Part shown: piece by piece, positions 1-7,195 of the stretch | Layout: the number at the start of each line of letters is the position of its first letter | How positions within the stretch are numbered: position 1 is the first letter of the stretch | Assembly: GCA_003535335.1 (NCBI GenBank) | Contig: DOHJ01000039.1 | Span: 1-7,463 of the forward strand | Direction of reading: 5' to 3' | Length of the DNA stretch: 7,463 nucleotides | Source of the DNA: Paracoccaceae bacterium | Lineage (GTDB): Bacteria > Pseudomonadota > Alphaproteobacteria > Rhodobacterales > Rhodobacteraceae | Program-made: the position numbers and the translations under genes | Notes under the pieces: model-generated | Told to the model about the DNA's origin: nothing | The model's input: only the letters and a program-made list of their open reading frames with translations | The model's database searches: none

Positions 1-18
1 TCCCCGTAATTCACCCAT
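1..18 (-). CDS. Possible 5' end of an SOS-regulated gene running off the left edge (partial)
   Basis: A minus-strand ATG at base 18 opens a frame that stays open to the window edge and gives only M-G-E-L-R-G. An AAAGGA ribosome-binding-like sequence lies at 33-28 on the minus strand, 9 nt before the ATG. Upstream are a consensus TTGACA -35 and a LexA-type box, so a gene reading leftward is likely. Six residues do not identify the product. In alphaproteobacteria uvrA, recA and lexA commonly carry such boxes, and uvrA is one guess, but nothing visible proves it. One difficulty is that the expected transcription start falls close to the AAAGGA, so the leader would be very short and the true start codon may lie further left. 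Confidence 0.35.
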
Positions 19-35
19 GCGGTTTGTTCCTTTAT

Positions 36-50
36 GTTCTATACATGTTC
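36..50 (-). promoter_or_regulatory. LexA (SOS) box, GTTC-N7-GTTC
   Basis: The sequence GTTCTATACATGTTC is a perfect GTTC-N7-GTTC direct repeat, reading GAAC-N7-GAAC on the minus strand. This is the established LexA operator type of alphaproteobacteria. A third GTTC lies at 26-29 with 6-nt spacing. The box covers the predicted -10 region of the minus-strand promoter, which is where a repressor would block RNA polymerase. Its position favours control of the leftward gene, with possible influence on the rightward DUF3817 gene. The match is seen directly; LexA binding is inferred. Confidence 0.65.
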
Positions 51-64
51 TTGTTTTGTGTCAA
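36..64 (-). promoter_or_regulatory. Sigma-70-type promoter reading left
   Basis: On the minus strand a perfect -35 hexamer TTGACA occupies 64-59. Two -10 candidates follow: TAGAAC at 41-36 with a 17-nt spacer, or TATAGA at 43-38 with a 15-nt spacer. Both lie inside the LexA-type box. The -35 is convincing, while the exact -10 and start site are uncertain. Confidence 0.5.
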
Positions 65-77
65 CACCTCGTAAAAT
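51..77 (+). promoter_or_regulatory. Weak candidate promoter for the DUF3817 gene
   Basis: TAAAAT at 72-77 matches the -10 consensus at five of six positions. The best upstream partner is a poor -35: TTGTTT at 51-56 with a short 15-nt spacer. It lies just beyond the LexA-type box and overlaps the -35 of the opposing promoter, so the two transcription units would share this control region. This is pattern matching only. Confidence 0.25.
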
Positions 78-164
78 TAAGGGTCACTGCCGATTTTGTC
101 GCATGTATTCAGGTGTTTGATTTTGTTATGGGAAAGAGAATTCATCATCAAACGTGCAAATAGA

Positions 165-449
165 ATGAACAAGCGGGATCTTAAGTGGTTAAAAATTACG
201 GCATTATTTGAGGGCAGTTCGTTGCTCACTCTGGTGTTTATTGGCGTGCCGTTCAAATACTGGCTTGCGATGCCGGTGCTTGTGAAAATCATAGGCCCGG
301 TTCACGGTGCATTGTTTATGATTTCTATTGCCAGTCTACTCGTGCACTATTTTCGCGGCCAAATCAGCGGTAATCTGGCGGGTATTGGTGCGATTGCTTC
401 GTTAATTCCGTTTGGAAGTTTTGTTTATAAGGCCAAACTGCTGCCCTAG
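165..449 (+). CDS. DUF3817 family small integral membrane protein
   Basis: A 94-aa protein of unknown function in the DUF3817 (YdzA-like) family, whose members are usually 80-110 aa, so this one looks complete. Three hydrophobic segments are visible at about residues 9-29, 42-63 and 70-87, placing it in the inner membrane. Family-like features are the E16-G17 pair in the first helix, the following K31-Y32, the H47-G48 pair opening the second helix, and the P82-F-G turn near the C-terminus. The ATG at 165 is chosen because the frame further upstream offers only TTG codons and non-membrane sequence; no good ribosome-binding site precedes it. The gene stands alone and converges with the bactofilin gene. 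Upstream it faces the LexA-type box region, so DNA-damage control is possible but unproven. Confidence 0.75.
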   Translation: MNKRDLKWLKITALFEGSSLLTLVFIGVPFKYWLAMPVLVKIIGPVHGALFMISIASLLVHYFRGQISGNLAGIGAIASLIPFGSFVYKAKLLP

Positions 450-466
450 GTTTACGCCCTTGGGCA
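442..466 (+). other. Hairpin overlapping the DUF3817 stop codon
   Basis: TGCCCTAGG (442-450) can pair with CCTTGGGCA (458-466) around a 7-nt loop, with one T-T mismatch in a 9-bp stem. The left arm contains the TAG stop codon (447-449). No T-run follows, so it is not a classical intrinsic terminator on the plus strand. It may protect the 3' end of the mRNA or be chance. Confidence 0.3.
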
Positions 467-540
467 TGAACTTATTAATCTGTGCCATTTGTATGGGGTG
501 CTTTGAAATTGTTTAGAGAATTAGCATAGAAATTAAATAG

Positions 541-577
541 AAAGCGGACGCTGGCATTTGCAATGCAGCGCCCGTTT
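541..577. terminator. Imperfect hairpin between convergent genes, probable bidirectional terminator
   Basis: The core stem pairs CGCTG (549-553) with CAGCG (566-570), and CATT (555-558) with AATG (562-565), around a 3-nt loop. G554 is a bulge. The stem extends outward through CGG/CCG (545-547 with 572-574) and AAA/TTT (541-543 with 575-577). It lies 26 bp past the bactofilin stop and about 90 bp past the DUF3817 stop. On the minus strand the stem is followed by T-rich sequence (CTTTCTATTTAATTTC), which suits termination of the bactofilin operon. On the plus strand the T-tract is only TTT, so it would be weaker for DUF3817. Confidence 0.6.
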
Positions 578-602
578 GAATCTGTAATTCTGCTGGATTG
601 GG

Positions 603-1127
603 CTATTTGGATGTCGGCGCAGGCTTTGCCACAGATCCAGAGGCCGGTGCCGGTTTGGGAACGCCGCTGCCCAGAGGTCCCGTGTTTAAAGGATTGTCCT
701 GACGGCTGACAGAGCCTTCAAAATGCGCACCTGATTCAATCGCGATCGTTTTGTGGATGATATCACCCTCGACCCGTGCGCTTGATGTCAGGCGGACTTT
801 CAGGCCGCGCACACGGCCGATGACCCGACCGTTTACAACAACATCATCTGCCATAACCTCGCCTTTGATTGTGGCACCTTCGCCAACCGTCAGAAGATGG
901 GCGCGAATGTCGCCTTCAATCTGACCTTCAATCAAAATATCACCGGTGGTTTTCAGATTGCCTTTGATGTGCAAATCCGACGATAGCAAAGAGGCGGCCG
1001 GTTTGGGTTTGATCGCAGCCGCGCCCGCCGGTTTTGGCATTTCTTTTGCAACAGGTTTGGCGACTGGTGCTTGTTCACTGGCGCCTGCTTTTGGGCCCGG
1101 TTCGTTGATTTTGCTTTTAGAAAACAT
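603..1127 (-). CDS. bacA: Bactofilin (polymer-forming cytoskeletal protein)
   Basis: A 174-aa bactofilin. Bactofilins are bacterial cytoskeletal proteins that polymerise without nucleotides through a right-handed beta-helix core, bind the inner membrane and recruit cell-wall enzymes. The core lies at about residues 46-142. It shows the short repeated beta-strand pattern typical of the family, with recurring I-x-G and G-x-I steps such as D51-L-H-I-K-G, D63-I-L-I-E-G and A85-T-I-K-G-E. It is flanked by low-complexity Pro/Ala/Lys-rich tails (about 10-45 and 145-174), as is usual. The start codon lies inside the end of the M23 peptidase gene with an 11-nt overlap, ATGTTTTCTAA, so the two are translationally coupled. 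An AAGG element lies about 11 nt upstream. A bactofilin next to an M23 peptidase is an established pair (BacA-LmdC in Hyphomonas and Rhodomicrobium, CcmA-Csd1 in Helicobacter), which supports a shape-determining role. The symbol is by analogy. Confidence 0.92.
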   Translation of the reverse strand: MFSKSKINEPGPKAGASEQAPVAKPVAKEMPKPAGAAAIKPKPAASLLSSDLHIKGNLKTTGDILIEGQIEGDIRAHLLTVGEGATIKGEVMADDVVVNGRVIGRVRGLKVRLTSSARVEGDIIHKTIAIESGAHFEGSVSRQDNPLNTGPLGSGVPKPAPASGSVAKPAPTSK

Positions 1128-2496
1128 CTCTTGCTGCCTTAATATAAGTCATGGGATTAACAGGTTTGCCGCCAACGCGGACTTCGTAGTGTAAGTGGGT
1201 GCCGGTTGAACGTCCAGTATTACCCATAGCACCAATTTGCTGCCCGCGCGAGACCCTTTGTCCGGCCTTCACTAAAATTTTAGACATGTGGGCATAACGG
1301 GTCTCGATACCAAAGGCGTGCTGGATTTTTACCAGCTTGCCATAGCCATTGCCCCAACCGGCCGAATAGACCACACCATCGGCGGTGGAATAAATCGGGG
1401 TGCCATGGGCGGCGGCAAAATCGGTGCCGGCATGCAGACGTCCCCAGCGATAACCGAAGGGGCTGGTAAATCGAAACGCGCCTTTCAGGGGCAGGGCAAA
1501 CGGAGCTTTTTGCGCGGCTATTCGGTAAAGGTTCAGGCGATCCAGATCATTTAAAATCCGGTTGGCGCGCATGGTGTCGGCGTCGGGTTTGGTGCCCATT
1601 GTTGAAAAAGACAGCGGTGCCAGTGGGCCGCCCTGACCGGAATGGGTGCGCCGCACCTTCTCGATCAGGCTCTTGCTTGAAAGGCCAGCGGCACGAAACA
1701 TCTTGTCCAGAGGTTTTACCGATATTGTCATTGCATCTTCTAGCTGGGTAAATATCCGGTCATTGCGTTCTGCGGTTAATTGGGCCTGAAATTCCAGTTC
1801 GCGTGCGTAATCAAAGGTTTCCACGGCATCCAAGGCGATCTGGTCGCGCTCGGAGGCGGTGGAATCCAGCGCGGCAGTCAGGAAATCAACCGTGGCGATG
1901 GCATCATCAGCTTGGGCTTTGGCCGTTTGGACTTCGCTCGGGGTGCCGTTTAAGGATAGTGACAGTTCCGTATTTTTGGCACGGGATTTGTCGCGCTCAA
2001 GCATGGTTCGGCGCAAGGTTGACTGGATAACGTCAATGCCTTTTTCAAGCTCGGCGCGCCGGTCTTCGGATGTGAGCAAAGCCGATTGCATTTCGGAAAC
2101 CTGCGCCAGCGCAATGCTGAAACGGTTGTGGGCCATTTCGGCCTCTTTGGCGCGGATATCGCGTTCAACCGAAAGGGAATTCAAGCGGGTTTCATAGGCG
2201 ATCTGTTCGCGTTTCACCTGTTCGCGTACGTTGCCCGAGCCGATATTGTCCATCAACAAAATAGCGGTCGCAATGATTGCCCATGAAAAAATCGCAATGC
2301 TGCCAATCCAGCCCAGCAACTGGGTGGATGGTGTCAGGCGCAAAAATTTGGTTTCTGTGTCTGAGCGCAAAAAAACCCGGCGTTCCGGGAATTTTTTCCC
2401 TAAAACGGCATTTATCGTTTGTGTTATTTTATTTGTCAAAACCGATGCCCTTAATTTGCCTTTATTCCAGACCTTGCCCCCCATAACAACGCCCAC
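1117..2496 (-). CDS. Membrane-anchored M23 peptidoglycan endopeptidase with periplasmic coiled coil (LmdC-like)
   Basis: A zinc metallopeptidase of the M23 (LytM) family, expected to cut peptidoglycan peptide crosslinks in the periplasm. Numbering from the GTG at 2496 gives 459 aa. A basic cytoplasmic N-terminus (1-58) is followed by one membrane helix at about 59-82 and a long charged coiled-coil stretch at about 90-255. The M23 domain is at about 340-448. The metal-binding and catalytic residues all look present: H355 and D359 in H-A-G-T-D, H403 in Y-A-H, and H434 and H436 in H-L-H. This suggests an active enzyme, not a degenerate LytM activator. It is first in an operon with bactofilin, whose start it overlaps by 11 nt; in known pairs the bactofilin positions the peptidase through its cytoplasmic tail. 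The start is uncertain: GTG 2496, ATG 2484 (behind GGTGGG), or TTG 2439 with a good AAGGG 8 nt upstream. Confidence 0.92.
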   Translation of the reverse strand: MGVVMGGKVWNKGKLRASVLTNKITQTINAVLGKKFPERRVFLRSDTETKFLRLTPSTQLLGWIGSIAIFSWAIIATAILLMDNIGSGNVREQVKREQIAYETRLNSLSVERDIRAKEAEMAHNRFSIALAQVSEMQSALLTSEDRRAELEKGIDVIQSTLRRTMLERDKSRAKNTELSLSLNGTPSEVQTAKAQADDAIATVDFLTAALDSTASERDQIALDAVETFDYARELEFQAQLTAERNDRIFTQLEDAMTISVKPLDKMFRAAGLSSKSLIEKVRRTHSGQGGPLAPLSFSTMGTKPDADTMRANRILNDLDRLNLYRIAAQKAPFALPLKGAFRFTSPFGYRWGRLHAGTDFAAAHGTPIYSTADGVVYSAGWGNGYGKLVKIQHAFGIETRYAHMSKILVKAGQRVSRGQQIGAMGNTGRSTGTHLHYEVRVGGKPVNPMTYIKAARDVF

Positions 2497-2572
2497 CCAT
2501 GCTCAATAACGGGATGAAAACACCTGAGCAAGAAAATTGAATAAAATTGTCGAAATTATGCCGTGGTAATCG

Positions 2573-2591
2573 AACAAACTGGCGGTTTGTT
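2573..2591. repeat. Perfect 7-bp inverted repeat, possible operator or hairpin
   Basis: AACAAAC (2573-2579) is followed by the 5-nt spacer TGGCG and GTTTGTT (2585-2591), a perfect inverted repeat. It lies just upstream of the weak leftward promoter candidate, a plausible position for a regulator of the M23-bactofilin operon. No T-run follows on either strand, so it is not a terminator. No regulator family is assigned. Confidence 0.4.
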
Positions 2592-2683
2592 GCCGATTGT
2601 TGGCGCGATGGGGGCAAACGATACCAAGTTGGCCCACAAATATCGCCACTCGGTAGGATAAGCCGTTGTGAAAAAACCGTTAC

Positions 2684-2712
2684 TTGCAAAGAAGTTGGGC
2701 TATTAATATTAG
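2684..2712 (+). promoter_or_regulatory. Weak candidate promoter for the AsmA-like gene
   Basis: TTGCAA at 2684-2689 and TATTAG at 2707-2712 are separated by 17 nt, and each matches the sigma-70 consensus at four of six positions. The surrounding sequence is AT-rich. It would leave a leader of roughly 105 nt containing the 2737-2783 inverted repeat. This is pattern matching only. Confidence 0.25.
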
Positions 2713-2825
2713 ATTGCGGCTCTTATGTTAATAAGGCAAAACCGATTTGTTTTTTAATGACCTGTATTTACTGGCCGGTTTTGGTTTTCTTCAGGGCAAC
2801 AGCTTCAAAAGGCGCAAATGCATAA

Positions 2826-5800
2826 ATGAACAAAGAGCAGGCACACAATAAACAAATGCGCAAATCAGCGCGCAAACGCAAGCGTTTTGGCATCTGGTCA
2901 ATGCTGAAGCTTACGGTTTTGTTGCTGGTTCTCGGGTTTGGCTTGTTTGTGATCTCGGGCAAAACTTTTAAGCTGCCCAAATGGATGCAAACCCGTATCG
3001 AGCAAGAATTAAATGGCGTTTTGCCAAAAGGTGATGTGCAGTTTGGCTCACTCGATTTTCGCTTTGTTAATGGTATAAAACCAACAATAGGCGTTTATGA
3101 TCTGGTGCTGAAAAATGCGGAAAATGCAATGATTGCACGGGTTAATTCGTTAAGTGCCGCGTTGTCGCCAACCGCTTTGTTCGCGGGTAAAGTTCATGCA
3201 ACAAATGTGCGTTTGGACACCGCAAGCATTAGCCTGAAAAGGGCCAAAAACGGTGAGTTTGATTTGGGGTTCGGGGTTGAAATTCACCCGGGGCCTGAGG
3301 ATCAGCGCGTGCCAACAGCCACGTTGGCAGAATTGCTCGATAGTATTGATCGCGCATTCGAGGCACCGGTATTGGCGGCAATCCAAACCGTTGAGCTAAA
3401 CAATCTAACGCTGAATTTTCTGGATGCACGTGCGCGGCGCGGCTGGTTGTTTTCGGGCGGAAGCATGCGGCTGTTGCAGCATGAAAACCAGTTAAATTTC
3501 AGTTTTGGCTTTGATTTGAATTCGACTGAAAAGGATTCAACTTCCGTTGCATTCACCTTCGAGACTGAAAAAGGCTCGGCAGGTGCCAAATTCGGGGCGC
3601 GTATCAAAGGCGTTTCGGCCCATGATCTGGCCAGCCAGATACCGGCGCTTGCCTGGCTCGGTGCGCTGGATGCGCCGATTTCCGGCGCGCTTCGTGCCGC
3701 TATCGGCAACGATGGTTTGTTGGGGGAAATGGACGGCACACTTGAAATCGGTCAGGGCTTATTAAACCCGAATGCGCAGGCGAAGCCGATCGCGTTTAAT
3801 TCGGGGCGTGCTTATTTTGGTTTTGATTCCAAGAAACAAAAAATACGCTTTGACGAGCTTTCGGTTGAAACCAATGCTGGTAAACTCGTGGCCGAAGGAC
3901 ACGCCTATTTGCGCGAAATCACCGATGGGGTGCCGGCGGTGATGCTGGGGCAGTTGCGCATACTTGAGGGCCGGCTGGATCCGGAGGGCATATTTGCCAA
4001 CCCCGTGGTGATTTCAGGCGGGGCTGCAGATATACAGTTACGGCTTTCCCCCTTTGCCCTGAAAATTGGTCAGGCCGTAGTGGAAGATGGTGATTTCAAC
4101 TATCGGATCAAGGGCAATATCACAGCCGACAAGACTGGTTGGCATGTGGCACTTGATGCCAAGACTGATAGAATTTCTCCCGATCGATTGTTGGCATTTT
4201 GGCCGTTGGTTGCCGTGCCAAATACACGAAACTGGCTGGTTCAAAACCTGATTGATGCCAACATATTCAATGTTAATGGTGTGTTAAGGTTTAATAGCGG
4301 CGAAAAGCCGGTGTTTGCTTTGGGCTATGAATTCAAAGAGGCACAAGTGCGCTTCATGAAACATTTGCCGCCGGTTTTGGGCGGGTCGGGGCATTCAGTG
4401 ATCGCAAAAAATGTGTTTACGGTTGTGGTCGATGCTGGCGCGGTCACGGCCCCGACAGGCGGGACGCTGGATGTAACCGGCACTGTGTTCAAAATACATG
4501 ATCTCGAAAACAAGGGCCCGCCCGCGACGGTTTATCTAAAGGCAAAAGGGCCATTGCCCGCAGCGCTGTCGTTGCTGGATCAACCGCCTTTTAATATTCT
4601 CTCAAAATCAGGCCAACCGGTTGATTTGGCAGGCGGGATGGTTGCTGCTTCTGGTGAAATCCATTTACGTCTGCTTAAAAAAATAACGGTTGAAGACGTT
4701 GATTATGATATTGCGGCGAATTTGACAAATGTCAGCAGTGACAAGTTGGTTAAGGGGCGGGTTTTGCGTGCAAAAAAACTGTCCCTGATCGCGACGACGG
4801 ACGAATTGGCTATTTCGGGGGCCGGATTATTGGGTAAAGTCCCGGTTCAAGGGCGTTGGCAGCAAAAAATGGGCCCGGAATCTCGCGGGGTTTCGCAACT
4901 TGAAGGCACAGTCGAATTATCACAGCGGTTTGTGGATGAATTTTCAATCGGCCTGCCCAAAGGCAGCGTTTCAGGTGCCGGTGTTGGACAAATAAAAATT
5001 GATCTGCGACGAAATCAGCCACCAAAATTCAGGTTGGTTTCAGATTTAAACCGTTTGGGTTTGCGTCTGCCTGAAATGGGCTGGGCTTTGTCAAGATCTG
5101 GCAAGGGCCGGCTCGAGGTTGTTGGTGTTTTGGGCGATGTGGCGCGTGTGGACAAGCTGGTTATTAAAGGCGCGGGTCTGGATGCAACTGGAAAGGTTAC
5201 GCTGACCGCCGAAGGCGGGCTGAAAACCGCGCGCTTTTCGCGTGTCCGGCTGGCCGGCTGGCTGGATGCGCCGATCGAACTGACGGGACGGGGCAAAGGC
5301 AAAACCCCGTCGATCAAAGTGCTGGGTGGTTTGATTGATACACGCAAAGCAAGTTTTGGCGGCGGTAGCGGTGGGCCAAGCCAAGGTTCGGCTGGCAAGC
5401 TAACTGTTGCACTGGATCGGCTGATTATTTCCGATGGCATCAGCTTGACCGGATTTCGCGGAGATTTCAGCCGGCGCAACGGTTTGAATGGGAAATTCAC
5501 TGCAAAGGTTAACGGCAAGGCTGCGGTTTCAGGTGTTGTGGTGCCAACCACAGACGGCAGCGCCTACCGGATAAAATCAAAAAATGCAGGGGCAGTTTTT
5601 CAGGCCGCCGGTATTTTGGATAAAGCGCGCAAAGGCAGCATGGACCTTACATTGGTGCCACGTAAAGGCGCGATTGGGCAATATAACGGGCAACTGGTCG
5701 GCAAAAGCATTCGCATCCGTGGCGCGCCTGCAATGGCAGATTTGTTAAGCGCAATCAGTGGTGTTGGCCTGTTGCAGCAGCTAAACGGTAATGGCATCAT

Positions 5801-6134
5801 GTTTAGCAATTATCAGGTCCGTTTCCGGTTGACGCCCCGTCAGGTCGTAATTACCTCGGGCAGTGCTGCCGGGGCCTCGATGGGGGTGTCGATGAGCGGG
5901 GTTTATAATCTGGCCAGCTCTACAATTGATGTGCGCGGGGTGCTGTCACCGATTTATTTTCTGAACGGGATCGGGCAGATTTTTAGCCGCCGTGGCGAAG
6001 GTTTGTTCGGGTTTAATTACCGCATGGTTGGCCCTGCGGATAACCCCAAGGTGCGGGTTAATCCGCTGTCTATTTTTACACCGGGCATGTTTCGAGAGAT
6101 TTTCAAACGCCCACCGCCAAAGGTTTTGCAATGA
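2826..6134 (+). CDS. AsmA-like / DUF3971 (YhdP-type) envelope protein
   Basis: A 1102-aa protein of the AsmA/YhdP/TamB-like superfamily. Members are anchored in the inner membrane and extend as a long beta-rich groove across the periplasm; the E. coli relatives are linked to phospholipid transport to the outer membrane and to envelope integrity. The sequence shows a basic N-terminus, one membrane anchor at about 25-45, then a long, cysteine-free, beta-strand-rich periplasmic body. A DUF3971-like region surrounds the W-P...N-T-R-N-W-L-V-Q-N motif at about 457-475. A Gly/Ser-rich linker lies at about 843-858. The C-terminal AsmA-like block (about 960-1102) contains the conserved [10 protein letters not shown] start, the V-R-G-V-L-S-P stretch and the [12 protein letters not shown] ending. 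The start at 2826 precedes the membrane anchor as in relatives; AAAAGG lies 13 nt upstream, rather far. The last four bases overlap queA, indicating coupled translation. Its precise substrate is unknown. Confidence 0.88.
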   Translation: MNKEQAHNKQMRKSARKRKRFGIWSMLKLTVLLLVLGFGLFVISGKTFKLPKWMQTRIEQELNGVLPKGDVQFGSLDFRFVNGIKPTIGVYDLVLKNAENAMIARVNSLSAALSPTALFAGKVHATNVRLDTASISLKRAKNGEFDLGFGVEIHPGPEDQRVPTATLAELLDSIDRAFEAPVLAAIQTVELNNLTLNFLDARARRGWLFSGGSMRLLQHENQLNFSFGFDLNSTEKDSTSVAFTFETEKGSAGAKFGARIKGVSAHDLASQIPALAWLGALDAPISGALRAAIGNDGLLGEMDGTLEIGQGLLNPNAQAKPIAFNSGRAYFGFDSKKQKIRFDELSVETNAGKLVAEGHAYLREITDGVPAVMLGQLRILEGRLDPEGIFANPVVISGGAADIQLRLSPFALKIGQAVVEDGDFNYRIKGNITADKTGWHVALDAKTDRISPDRLLAFWPLVAVPNTRNWLVQNLIDANIFNVNGVLRFNSGEKPVFALGYEFKEAQVRFMKHLPPVLGGSGHSVIAKNVFTVVVDAGAVTAPTGGTLDVTGTVFKIHDLENKGPPATVYLKAKGPLPAALSLLDQPPFNILSKSGQPVDLAGGMVAASGEIHLRLLKKITVEDVDYDIAANLTNVSSDKLVKGRVLRAKKLSLIATTDELAISGAGLLGKVPVQGRWQQKMGPESRGVSQLEGTVELSQRFVDEFSIGLPKGSVSGAGVGQIKIDLRRNQPPKFRLVSDLNRLGLRLPEMGWALSRSGKGRLEVVGVLGDVARVDKLVIKGAGLDATGKVTLTAEGGLKTARFSRVRLAGWLDAPIELTGRGKGKTPSIKVLGGLIDTRKASFGGGSGGPSQGSAGKLTVALDRLIISDGISLTGFRGDFSRRNGLNGKFTAKVNGKAAVSGVVVPTTDGSAYRIKSKNAGAVFQAAGILDKARKGSMDLTLVPRKGAIGQYNGQLVGKSIRIRGAPAMADLLSAISGVGLLQQLNGNGIMFSNYQVRFRLTPRQVVITSGSAAGASMGVSMSGVYNLASSTIDVRGVLSPIYFLNGIGQIFSRRGEGLFGFNYRMVGPADNPKVRVNPLSIFTPGMFREIFKRPPPKVLQ
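6119..6134 (+). promoter_or_regulatory. Internal ribosome-binding site and ATGA stop/start overlap
   Basis: AAAGG (6119-6123) lies 7 nt before the queA ATG (6131-6133), inside the last codons of the AsmA-like gene. That gene's TGA (6132-6134) overlaps the ATG as ATGA. This arrangement fixes the queA start and suggests translational coupling. Confidence 0.75.
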
Positions 6135-7195
6135 AACTATCGGATTTTGATTTTGAACTGCCCGAGGATTTGATCGCCACACGCCCCGCACGCCCCCGCA
6201 CATCGGCCCGTCTTTTGGTGGCTGACGGGGCCTTGACGCGGGATTTGTCAGTTGTTGATTTGCCGGCTGTCTTGCGCAAAGGCGACCGGCTGGTTCTGAA
6301 TGATACCAAAGTCATACCGGCGCGCCTGTTTGGTCTGCGCCACAGGGATAGCGCCCAAGGTCCGGTGGCCGCAAAGATCGAGGTGACATTGCTGGAACCG
6401 CGCAGCTCTGGTGACTGGATGGCGTTGCTCAAGCCCTTGAAAAAGCTGAAAATAGGCGAAGAAGTTGTATTTTCGGATGGCTTTTGCGCGCGATTGATAG
6501 ACAAGCTTGAAGGCACCGCGATTTTGCGATTCAATCTGACTGGTGATGATTTTGATGCGGCTTTGACCGCGGCTGGTGCCATGCCGTTGCCGCCCTATAT
6601 TGCTGCCAAACGGCCTGCCGATGAAAAGGACAAAGAAGATTACCAAACGGTCTTTGCCCGCCATAAAGGCGCGGTTGCGGCCCCCACCGCGTCGTTGCAT
6701 TTTGATGATGAACTATTGGCTAAAATCGCGGCAATAGGCGTGGATTTTAGCCACGTCACGCTGCATGTCGGGGCGGGCACATTCCTGCCGGTGAAAGTTG
6801 ATGATGTCAGCCAGCATAAAATGCATTCCGAATGGGGCCGGGTTAGCCAGCAAGCGGCAGATGAAATCAACCGGACGCGGCAAAATGGCGGTCGGATAAT
6901 TCCGGTTGGCACCACGGCGCTGCGCTTGATTGAAAGCGCTGCGGTTGACGGGTGTTTGCAGGCTTGGCAGGGCAGCACAGATATTTTTATCCGGCCGGGA
7001 TATGAATTTGAAATCACTGATGCTTTGATGACAAATTTTCACCTGCCAAAATCCACTTTGATGATGCTGGTTTCGGCCTTGATGGGCACTAAGCGGGTGC
7101 GTGAAATCTACAATCACGCTATTGAAAACCGTTATCGTTTCTTTTCTTACGGGGATGCATCGATTTTGTTTCCAATCGCCAAAAAACGGCGTTAA
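6131..7195 (+). CDS. queA: S-adenosylmethionine:tRNA ribosyltransferase-isomerase (queuosine synthesis)
   Basis: A cytoplasmic enzyme that transfers and isomerises the ribosyl part of S-adenosylmethionine onto 7-aminomethyl-7-deazaguanine in tRNA, giving epoxyqueuosine at wobble position 34 of GUN-anticodon tRNAs (Tyr, His, Asn, Asp). At 354 aa it has the usual full family length. Family blocks run in order: F6[10 protein letters not shown] near the start, L55[12 protein letters not shown]171-Q-T-V-F-A leading into G180[10 protein letters not shown], the H212-V-G-A-G-T-F-x-P-V core, H229-K-M-H-S-E, P258-V-G-T-T-x-L-R, the F286-I-x-P-G-Y-x-F stretch, and N302-F-H-L-P-x-S-T-L followed by the terminal R334-Y-R-F-F-S-Y-G-D-A. 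No defects are visible. It follows the AsmA-like gene with an ATGA overlap and shares its transcript. Queuosine genes such as tgt often lie near queA, but none is seen here. Confidence 0.97.
   Translation: MKLSDFDFELPEDLIATRPARPRTSARLLVADGALTRDLSVVDLPAVLRKGDRLVLNDTKVIPARLFGLRHRDSAQGPVAAKIEVTLLEPRSSGDWMALLKPLKKLKIGEEVVFSDGFCARLIDKLEGTAILRFNLTGDDFDAALTAAGAMPLPPYIAAKRPADEKDKEDYQTVFARHKGAVAAPTASLHFDDELLAKIAAIGVDFSHVTLHVGAGTFLPVKVDDVSQHKMHSEWGRVSQQAADEINRTRQNGGRIIPVGTTALRLIESAAVDGCLQAWQGSTDIFIRPGYEFEITDALMTNFHLPKSTLMMLVSALMGTKRVREIYNHAIENRYRFFSYGDASILFPIAKKRR

Larger units (their letters stand above)
2497..2825. other. Divergent intergenic region between the M23 gene and the AsmA-like gene
   Basis: This 329-bp region must carry the promoters of both divergent genes. 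Visible content is a 7-bp inverted repeat at 2573-2591, an 8-bp inverted repeat at 2737-2783, two tiny same-frame ORFs at 2563-2706, and weak promoter-like hexamers. For the leftward gene, TTACCA at 2572-2567 and TTTTAT at 2549-2544 (minus strand) are 17 nt apart, each matching 4 of 6 positions. No RNA gene, riboswitch or repeat family was recognised. Confidence 0.6.

Noticed and set aside
128..163. 11-codon ORF (ATG to TAG) just before the DUF3817 start
   Set aside because: No ribosome-binding site, AT-rich random-looking peptide; the nearness to the ATG at 165 is likely chance.
946..1194. 82-codon plus-strand frame opposite bactofilin
   Set aside because: Mirrors the Pro/Ala-rich bactofilin N-terminus; an antisense shadow.
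2462..2689. 75-codon minus-strand frame covering the M23 upstream region
   Set aside because: Overlaps the N-terminus of the well-supported M23 gene in another frame and resembles no protein family.
2737..2756. CAAA/TTTG stem followed by six T, terminator-like
   Set aside because: Only a 4-bp AT-rich stem, with no gene upstream on the plus strand needing termination.
2547..2825. 92-codon plus-strand frame starting at TTG and ending directly before the AsmA-like start
   Set aside because: TTG start without a ribosome-binding site, no recognisable domain, irregular composition, and it runs through the promoter region; probably a chance open frame.
5015..5551. 178-codon minus-strand frame opposite the AsmA-like gene
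   Set aside because: Pro/Ser/Arg-rich composition typical of an antisense shadow of a coding gene; no domain and no upstream signals.
6103..6582. 159-codon minus-strand frame opposite queA
   Set aside because: Antisense shadow of the fully conserved queA; Ser/Arg/Lys-rich low-quality sequence.
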